From Opitutia bacterium (lineage in GTDB: Bacteria > Verrucomicrobiota > Verrucomicrobiia > Opitutales > UBA953), in assembly GCA_003485955.1 (NCBI GenBank), contig DNHH01000026.1, positions 1-7,760 of the forward strand: 7,760 nt of DNA. The letters are read 5' to 3'. Position numbers and translations under genes: made by a program. Within the stretch, counting starts at the first letter, position 1. Each line of letters opens with the position of its first letter. Under the pieces are notes generated by a model. The model was not told where the DNA came from, searched no databases, and saw only the letters and a program-made list of their open reading frames with translations. Positions 1 to 4,801 of the stretch are shown piece after piece.

Positions 1-378
1 TGGGTCTGTGGCGCTTTCTGGGATGACTTCGTTAATGTTCTGAACTGTGACGAAACCCTTTGATTTCGAGAGGCGGATAAGGCTTTGGACCTTATCGTTA
101 AGCATCTGGGAAATCGCTGCTGGCACCTTGTGTGTCGGGCTCTCTTCGATTGTGCGCGCGCCGAAGGTAGCTTTCGTCGAGGCTTTTACTTTTACTTTGG
201 GTGTCGCTACCGGAGGTACGGTTTTGGCAACTGGCTTTTTAGGTGATGGCTTGGCCGTCGACTTGGTGTGTTTTGTCGTGGCTACCACTTTGGGTGTTGC
301 GACAACTTTGGCCTTTTTGACTTCAGGCTTGGTTGCAGGTTTTTTGGCGGTGGGTTTGGCGGGTCGTTTGGCGGGCAT
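1..378 (-). CDS. rpoD: Primary sigma factor RpoD (sigma-70), N-terminal part, cut by the window's left edge
   Basis: The housekeeping sigma factor directs RNA polymerase to most promoters. Only the first 126 codons are present (ATG at 378-376) and the frame stays open to base 1. Residues 1 to about 70 are a low-complexity tail rich in Lys, Ala, Pro, Val and Thr. From about residue 95 the sequence resembles sigma region 1.1: DKVQSLIRLSKSKGFVTV, then an NINEVIPE segment, matching the family pattern of a hydrophobic helix, a K/E-G-Y/F-L/V-T turn and an (I/L)NExxP helix. The gene starts 21 bp after dnaG stops, on the same strand, the usual dnaG-rpoD arrangement, so co-transcription is likely. No Shine-Dalgarno sequence precedes the ATG; the preceding bases are pyrimidine-rich (CTCCTTCC). 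The promoter-binding regions 2 to 4 lie outside the window, so the call rests on region 1.1 plus context. Confidence 0.85.
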   Translation of the reverse strand, partial: MPAKRPAKPTAKKPATKPEVKKAKVVATPKVVATTKHTKSTAKPSPKKPVAKTVPPVATPKVKVKASTKATFGARTIEESPTHKVPAAISQMLNDKVQSLIRLSKSKGFVTVQNINEVIPESATDP

Positions 379-399
379 GGAAGGAGTTTAAAGGTTGGA

Positions 400-2256
400 T
401 TAGATCGCTGGTGGGTTGATGAGCGTCTTTCGGATGTCGATTTTTTCGCGCAGTAAAAGATTGAGTGCGTCGATTTCTGTCGGAGGGAGTGCCGCGATAC
501 GCGCATCAATAGAGCGCAGGCGGGATTGAATGTGCCTAGAGTGGAAAGACTTTAGGACTCCGTTGACGATGCGACGTTGTTCCTCTTCGTCAACTTTCTC
601 GACGGAAGGTTCCGCAGCAATTTGTGCGGCGGTATGCTGACAGGCGTCATCTAAACGTCCTAAAGCGCCGCGAATGGAATCAAATTCGCCGTGAATGGCC
701 TCATTCAATAGTGCAGAAAGCAGCATTCCTGAAGGTATGTCTGTCATAACCCATTCCAGTGGAAGGACTTTTGAAGCATCCAGTACCAATTGTTCGTCCG
801 TTATGAGAATTCGACATAAGTCTTCTTCAGGTGAGGAGAGCTGCGAACCCGTTTTAGGTATGGCAACAGTTTTTGGGGCGGCAGCTTGGAGTTGCGCAGA
901 AGGTCGAGTGGCTTTGCGCGAGATTCGGTCGCGTTCGTAGGCCATGTGTACCTCCCGAATGCCGATACCGGCGTGTCGGGCGGCTTCCGACAGGGCCTCC
1001 TGAACAACCTCTTCGGCGCCGGTTTGTTCGAGAACCGTAAAGAGTTCACTTAATAAACTCAGACGTTTGGCCAGCGGCTGCGAAACAGAATCTGCGGGCA
1101 TTAATGATTGCACACAAAACTGCATCGCTGATCGCGCTTCTGAAACCATCTTTGGCCAGAGCTCGACTCGGTTGGGTTCGGAAAAGAACTCATCGGGATC
1201 TTTTCCACCAGGTACGTTGATAAAGCGAATGTCGAGTCCGGCGCGGAGTCCAAGTGGCAGCAAACGCAGCGCAGCTTTTTGTCCAGCGGCGTCGGCATCT
1301 AAGAATACTAAGAGTTGATCTGAAAAACGCTTAAGCTGGGCTAAGTGTTCTTCGGTCACTGCGGTGCCTTGAGCGGCGACGACGCCAGGGACGCCTGCGG
1401 TGTGACAACGAATAGCATCAAGTTGTCCTTCGACTAAAACAAACGGTGCGCCTTTTTCGCGGTTATCTTTCGCACGGCTGAAGTTGAAGATTGTCCGGTT
1501 CTTTTTGAAAAGTTCTGTCTCTGGTGAATTCACATATTTGGCCTCGCGCGTCGGATCATCTTGCGGGGTGATTTCGAGTGACCGTGCGGTGAAGGCGATG
1601 ACGCGTCCTTGGATGTCGCGGATAGGGATAACCAATCGACCCCGAAAGCGACAATGCCAACGCGTGGGGTCTTTGCTGCGATCGGTACCGAAGAAAAGAC
1701 CGCTATTTGCAAGAGCATCTGGCTCGAATCCTTTGCTGATTAAACCTTGGATGAGACGGCTGTCATCAACTGGTGCGAAGCCGACTTGGAAATCACCGGC
1801 ATTATCTAAGCTAAATTTACGTTGTTCGACCCAATATTGACGGATCCATTCCCCGTGCACCGGATCATCGTGTAGACAGCGGTGCCAATAATCAGCGACA
1901 AGATCATGGATGTCGAAGAGTTGTCCGCGGATAGATTTGCCCTCGCCGTTGCCACCTTCTTCATATTCGAGGGCATGTCCGAAGCGCGTAGCGACACGTT
2001 CAATCGATTCTACGAAATCAAGACCTTCACGAGCCATGACGAGTTTGAAGGCATCGCCGCCTTGTTGCGTACTAAAGCAATACCACAAACCTGTCTCTGG
2101 GTTTACTTTGAATGAGGCTGTGCGTTCGGTCTTGAATGGACTCAGGCCCCACCATTCGCGTCCGCGTTGTTTTAACTGGGTGTAGTCACCCGCCAGCGAC
2201 ACAATGTCAGCTTTATCGCGAAGAGCGTCAATTGATCGACGGGTGATGCGGGCCAC
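400..2256 (-). CDS. dnaG: DNA primase DnaG with a degenerate zinc ribbon
   Basis: DnaG makes the RNA primers for Okazaki fragments and works with the replicative helicase. The 618-aa product has normal family length. Residues 1-100 are the N-terminal zinc-ribbon domain by alignment (MARITRRSIDALRDKADIV start, SPF and GGD landmarks). However, the usual Cys-x2-His and Cys-x2-Cys ligands read S39-PF-K42 and C60-FS-T63, so only one ligand remains. The polymerase/TOPRIM part follows at about 110-350: the catalytic acidic motif VEGQLD has Glu276, and LDADAAG has Asp320 and Asp322. Both are the metal-binding residues expected, so the enzyme should be active. PGGKDPDEF at 349-357 is also family-typical. 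Residues from about 470 to 618 are a helical helicase-binding region. The start is GTG at 2256-2254; it fits the family N-terminus exactly and no Shine-Dalgarno sequence is seen. rpoD follows after 21 bp. Confidence 0.96.
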   Translation of the reverse strand: MARITRRSIDALRDKADIVSLAGDYTQLKQRGREWWGLSPFKTERTASFKVNPETGLWYCFSTQQGGDAFKLVMAREGLDFVESIERVATRFGHALEYEEGGNGEGKSIRGQLFDIHDLVADYWHRCLHDDPVHGEWIRQYWVEQRKFSLDNAGDFQVGFAPVDDSRLIQGLISKGFEPDALANSGLFFGTDRSKDPTRWHCRFRGRLVIPIRDIQGRVIAFTARSLEITPQDDPTREAKYVNSPETELFKKNRTIFNFSRAKDNREKGAPFVLVEGQLDAIRCHTAGVPGVVAAQGTAVTEEHLAQLKRFSDQLLVFLDADAAGQKAALRLLPLGLRAGLDIRFINVPGGKDPDEFFSEPNRVELWPKMVSEARSAMQFCVQSLMPADSVSQPLAKRLSLLSELFTVLEQTGAEEVVQEALSEAARHAGIGIREVHMAYERDRISRKATRPSAQLQAAAPKTVAIPKTGSQLSSPEEDLCRILITDEQLVLDASKVLPLEWVMTDIPSGMLLSALLNEAIHGEFDSIRGALGRLDDACQHTAAQIAAEPSVEKVDEEEQRRIVNGVLKSFHSRHIQSRLRSIDARIAALPPTEIDALNLLLREKIDIRKTLINPPAI

Positions 2257-2300
2257 GGTGAGAAAAGTAGAAGGGTGAAAGTAAAAAATGAAAAGGCGAT
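2257..2300 (-). other. Pyrimidine-rich leader just upstream of dnaG
   Basis: On the coding strand, the roughly 40 bases before the dnaG GTG are almost entirely C and T (the plus strand reads as a G/A tract), with no purine-rich Shine-Dalgarno sequence. In bacteria, U/C-rich leaders can be bound by ribosomal protein S1 and can support initiation without a Shine-Dalgarno sequence; applying that here is inference. The tract also coincides with where the transcript would begin if the candidate promoter at 2303-2331 is real. Confidence 0.4.
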
Positions 2301-2302
2301 GT

Positions 2303-2331
2303 CGTATAGGTGGTTAACCTGACATTGCCGA
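2303..2331 (-). promoter_or_regulatory. Weak candidate sigma-70 promoter for dnaG-rpoD
   Basis: On the minus strand, TCGGCA (2331-2326) and TATACG (2308-2303) are separated by 17 bp. They match the -35 and -10 consensus at four positions and at most five positions. The 8-bp palindrome GGTTAACC (2312-2319) lies within the spacer and could be an operator, but such short palindromes are common by chance. A start near 2296 would give a leader of about 40 nt. The call is based on spacing and partial matches only. Confidence 0.25.
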
Positions 2332-2338
2332 CCTTATC

Positions 2339-2363
2339 GACCTTAAGCCCCAGGCTTAAGGTC
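2339..2363 (-). terminator. Perfect hairpin overlapping the cysS stop codon, possible terminator or processing signal
   Basis: GACCTTAAGCC (2339-2349) and GGCTTAAGGTC (2353-2363) are perfect 11-bp inverted repeats around a 3-base loop. The cysS TAA (2345-2343) sits inside the stem. On the minus strand there is no U-run after the stem, so this is not a standard intrinsic terminator. It may act as a 3'-end stabiliser, a weak terminator or an attenuator between cysS and dnaG. A further copy of GACCTTA occurs at 2330-2336 next to the arm. Confidence 0.45.
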
Positions 2364-3773
2364 GTAACCATCCTTGCCGTCAAGCATCGTCCAGCCAGCC
2401 GCCGTGATTTGGTTTCGAAGGGTATCCGCACCTTGGAAATCTTTGGCCTGTTTGGCTGCCCATCGCTTTTCAGCGAGTTCGCGGATGTTGGCGGGTATGG
2501 CCACTTCGGCTTTGACGGCAAAAGGGGTAATCCCGAGTGCGTAGAGAATCTTTGCTAAACCTGAAATATCTTCACGGGCAGCGGCAACGTCCGTTGCCGG
2601 ATTAGCCAAGGTTTTGAATATTTCACCGAAAGCTCCGGGGACGTTGAGGTCGTCACAAAGTTTTTCCCAGGCAGGGCGGAAACGGCCCCAAGCTGTTTGG
2701 GTTTCGTGGGTGGTCGGTGGTAGAAATTCTGCACGCGTAAATCCGGCAGTGGCTAAGAGGGTATCGAGTCCGCGTTCGAGTTTGCCGAGTGCAGAACGTG
2801 CGTCATCGAGACCCTTCATCGTGAAATTAAGGGGTGAGCGGTAATGACCACTGAGGAGCGTCCAACGCACTTCCATCGGCGACCAGCCTTTGGCCTTTAA
2901 GTCATCCAAGGTGTAAAGATTGCCTAACGACTTCGACATTTTTTCACCTTCGACCATCAGGTGTGCACTATGGAACCAGTGTGCTGCAAAACCTTTTACA
3001 CCGGTGGCACATTCGCTCTGGGCAATTTCGTTTTCGTGATGTGGGAAGCACAAGTCAACCCCGCCAGCATGCAGGTCAAAGGTCGCACCGAGGTGTTCGA
3101 GTGACATGGCTGAGCACTCAATATGCCATCCAGGGCGACCTTCACCCCAGGGGCTTGGCCAGAAGTTGGGACCGTCTTCTTGCTTGCGACTTTTCCAGAG
3201 TGCGAAATCGGCAGCCGACTCACGTTCATACTCATCGGCATCATTGGCTTCACCGGCGCTGTTGGTCGATTGGGTGGATAAATTGGAACGGTCGAGGTGG
3301 GATAGTTTTCCGTAATCCGGGCATGAGCAGACTTTGAAGTATACGGATCCGTCTTTCGCGACATAAGCATGGCCGCGCGCGACGAGTGCCGCGATCATGG
3401 TGATCTGTTGGGGGATGTGGGCAACGGCGCTCGGTTCGACCTGTGGCGGAAGAAGTTCGAGGGCTTGGCAGTCGGCATGGAATTTATCCGTCCAGCCCTT
3501 AGTGAACTCGGAGAGGGATTTCCCCGCAGCCTGTGCGCCACGAATCGTCTTGTCGTCGACGTCTGTGATATTGCGCACATGTCGCACATGAATTCCTGAG
3601 ACTTCTAACGTCCGACGTAAGGTGTCTTGAATGGTAAAGGTTCGGAAGTTGCCGATATGCGCCGGCCCATAAACAGTCGGTCCACAGCAATACATCCCGT
3701 AGACGCCGTCAGGGCGACGGGGTAGGAGGGGCCGCATTTCGCGGGACATCGTATCGTGCAGAAGAACAGGCAT
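2343..3773 (-). CDS. cysS: Cysteinyl-tRNA synthetase
   Basis: This class I synthetase charges tRNA-Cys with cysteine in the cytoplasm. The 476-aa length is normal. The nucleotide-binding signature HIGN is at 39-42, preceded by YCCGPTVYGP, and KMSKS is at 278-282. The zinc site that recognises cysteine is complete: C30, C220 (in WHIEC), H245 and E249 (in FPHHENE). The GWHIECSAM and LHAGGVDLCFPHHENE blocks are family hallmarks. The ATG at 3773-3771 gives the expected N-terminal spacing to CCGPTVY. A Shine-Dalgarno-like AAGGA lies 12 bases upstream, in the loop of a small hairpin. The gene is divergent from the SIMPL-domain gene; downstream on the same strand comes dnaG after 86 bp. Confidence 0.97.
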   Translation of the reverse strand: MPVLLHDTMSREMRPLLPRRPDGVYGMYCCGPTVYGPAHIGNFRTFTIQDTLRRTLEVSGIHVRHVRNITDVDDKTIRGAQAAGKSLSEFTKGWTDKFHADCQALELLPPQVEPSAVAHIPQQITMIAALVARGHAYVAKDGSVYFKVCSCPDYGKLSHLDRSNLSTQSTNSAGEANDADEYERESAADFALWKSRKQEDGPNFWPSPWGEGRPGWHIECSAMSLEHLGATFDLHAGGVDLCFPHHENEIAQSECATGVKGFAAHWFHSAHLMVEGEKMSKSLGNLYTLDDLKAKGWSPMEVRWTLLSGHYRSPLNFTMKGLDDARSALGKLERGLDTLLATAGFTRAEFLPPTTHETQTAWGRFRPAWEKLCDDLNVPGAFGEIFKTLANPATDVAAAREDISGLAKILYALGITPFAVKAEVAIPANIRELAEKRWAAKQAKDFQGADTLRNQITAAGWTMLDGKDGYDLKPGA

Positions 3774-3777
3774 AGTG

Positions 3778-3797
3778 CTTGGTCGTCCTTGACCAAG
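3778..3797 (-). promoter_or_regulatory. Small hairpin in front of the cysS start, holding a Shine-Dalgarno-like loop
   Basis: CTTGGTC (3778-3784) and GACCAAG (3791-3797) form a perfect 7-bp inverted repeat with a 6-base loop. Read as cysS mRNA, the loop is AAGGAC, which contains an AAGGA ribosome-binding core, and the stem ends 4 bases before the AUG. Folding would bring AAGGA closer to the start codon. The inverted repeat is seen directly; a role in translation is inference. Confidence 0.4.
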
Positions 3798-3871
3798 AGC
3801 AGGAAGCGGGAGGGGGCAAGCGGGAAGGGCGGAAGGCTTATTTTCCTGCTTCCCGCTTGCCCCTTCCTGCT
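3798..3871. repeat. Large imperfect inverted repeat between the divergent cysS and SIMPL-domain genes
   Basis: The outer arms AGCAGGAA (3798-3805) and TTCCTGCT (3864-3871) pair perfectly. The inner arms GGGGCAAGCGGGAAG (3813-3827) and CTTCCCGCTTGCCCC (3849-3863) form a perfect 15-bp stem. Seven unpaired bases (3806-3812) sit on the left side and the loop is 21 bases. The left arm also contains a near-tandem duplication of AAGCGGGA. Because the flanking genes diverge, this is not a terminator for either. It could be a structured leader, a protein-binding palindrome, or a dispersed REP-like repeat. Confidence 0.6.
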
Positions 3872-3887
3872 GCAGTGTGGGTTTACA

Positions 3888-4631
3888 ATGAACCCATCGC
3901 GTCTCGGTTTCTTCTTGTTAGGTATAACGCTATCTTTTGGCTTTATTGTTGGTGCTGACCGAATTGGTAAGGCAATCGCCTATCGGCGGACGTCCCCGGA
4001 ACTTTCCGTTCGTGGCGTCGCAACTCAGCCAGCCAAAGCGGACGTCGCGACGATGGTTTATGGCGTTTCTTGGCGCGGGGAAAACTACGCAGCTGGACGT
4101 ACACAACTCGAACAACGCCGCGACGTGCTTGTCGCTAAACTTCAATCTGCAGGGATACCGCTCGCTGACATTCAGGTGCGTGCACAGGATTTTAATCGTT
4201 ATCTACCTGCCCCTGTCGGTACGAAGCCGGAGAATATGGGCCGCTTTGCTCGCGGGACTGTACCCGACTTTGCGATTGAGCAACAAATTGCGGTACGTAC
4301 GTCTAAGGTGGACACCATTGCGAAGCTCGCACTTGAGCCCGTTGAGTTCATTGATGACGTCATTGTCTCCCGATCCGCGCCTGCTTACCGCATTGCCCAA
4401 TTGGACGAAGCGAAGCGGGAGTTGCTCGAATCTGCGACCAAAGATGCCCGGCGCCGTGCCGATGTTTTAGTGACAGGGTCCGGCAGTAAGGTTGGTTCGT
4501 TGCTAGAGGCCTCCCAGGGGATGTTCGAGGTTAGCTCACCCGATAATCCAGAATCCGACTTTGACACGACCTCGATTAATAAAGTGATCCGAGTCGTAGC
4601 CACGTTGCGCTTTGAGATTACGAAGGAATGA
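3888..4631 (+). CDS. Membrane-anchored SIMPL/DUF541-domain protein
   Basis: This 247-aa protein has one N-terminal hydrophobic segment (about residues 7-23, FFLLGITLSFGFIVGA) after a short positive start. It is probably an inner-membrane anchor or uncleaved signal, with the rest in the periplasm. Residues 38-245 look like the SIMPL (DUF541) domain: an opening LSVRGVATQPAKAD strand, a helix-rich LVAKLQSAGIPLADIQV segment, an ARRRADVLV helix near 187-195 and a closing IRVVATLRFEI strand. Family members are periplasmic or outer-membrane proteins with no established general enzymatic role. The ATG at 3888 is chosen over an in-frame ATG at 3756, which would place the start inside cysS and read through the inverted repeat. 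No Shine-Dalgarno sequence is seen. Function is unknown; the family assignment is moderately firm. Confidence 0.8.
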   Translation: MNPSRLGFFLLGITLSFGFIVGADRIGKAIAYRRTSPELSVRGVATQPAKADVATMVYGVSWRGENYAAGRTQLEQRRDVLVAKLQSAGIPLADIQVRAQDFNRYLPAPVGTKPENMGRFARGTVPDFAIEQQIAVRTSKVDTIAKLALEPVEFIDDVIVSRSAPAYRIAQLDEAKRELLESATKDARRRADVLVTGSGSKVGSLLEASQGMFEVSSPDNPESDFDTTSINKVIRVVATLRFEITKE

Positions 4632-4634
4632 TCA

Positions 4635-4669
4635 AGGGCTTAAAGACTAAAGGCTAAGGACTATAGATT
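4635..4669. repeat. Short tandem heptamer array (consensus AARGRCT)
   Basis: Just after the SIMPL-domain gene's TGA, four consecutive 7-base units at 4642-4648, 4649-4655, 4656-4662 and 4663-4669 fit AARGRCT with few changes (AAAGACT, AAAGGCT, AAGGACT, and the degenerate ATAGATT). A partial unit, AGGGCT, precedes them. The unit resembles words seen in the other gaps of this window, such as TTTAGACTAAAG after thrS. Confidence 0.5.
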
Positions 4670-4745
4670 GATGACGAGAGATTTAGGCCTCATCCCTGAC
4701 TACCAAGGGTCGTTAGGTTTAACGCCTTCGTCCTTAGTCTCCTTT
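4649..4745. repeat. Inverted partner of the heptamer array, potential long-range stem upstream of thrS
   Basis: The left arm, AAAGG-CTAAGGAC (4649-4661), can pair with the right arm, GTCCTTAG (4730-4737) plus CCTTT (4741-4745), leaving a three-base bulge (TCT, 4738-4740) and a 68-base loop. The right arm is the same heptamer family in reverse orientation. No T-box consensus (the GGTGG-type anti-acceptor bulge) is visible, so control of thrS by uncharged tRNA is not supported. The rest of the 170-bp gap 4632-4801 shows nothing else that I can assign. Confidence 0.4.
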
Positions 4746-4790
4746 TCCTGACGCTCCGCCCTTGCCCTCGAGCGTTTCCGTCCCTAGCGA

Positions 4791-4796
4791 GAAAGG
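4791..4796 (+). promoter_or_regulatory. Candidate ribosome-binding site of thrS
   Basis: GAAAGG ends five bases before the thrS ATG at 4802. It is only a partial Shine-Dalgarno match, but it is the best-placed one in the window and supports this start. Confidence 0.4.
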
Positions 4797-4801
4797 CGAC
4801 C

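Noticed and set aside
47..391. Open frame antisense to rpoD
   Set aside because: It is the complement of the Lys/Ala/Pro-rich rpoD tail, which yields long stop-free antisense frames by composition; it resembles no known protein.
2310..2320. GGTTAACC palindrome as a defined operator
   Set aside because: Eight-base palindromes occur often by chance; it is mentioned only as part of the weak dnaG promoter region.
3756..3887. Longer N-terminus for the SIMPL-domain protein starting at 3756
   Set aside because: It would overlap the divergent cysS start and encode the inverted repeat; the ATG at 3888 gives a normal membrane anchor.
3937..4470. 177-codon frame overlapping the SIMPL-domain gene in another frame
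   Set aside because: It has no domain signature and lies wholly within a recognisable gene, so it is a shadow frame.
4632..4801. T-box riboswitch upstream of thrS
   Set aside because: The gap is only 170 bp and has no recognisable T-box consensus or specifier stem; only heptamer-type inverted repeats are present.
4632..4801. Frameshifted TGS domain of thrS
   Set aside because: About 60 codons would be needed, the gap is too short, contains stops, and shows no TGS-like residues in the frames read.
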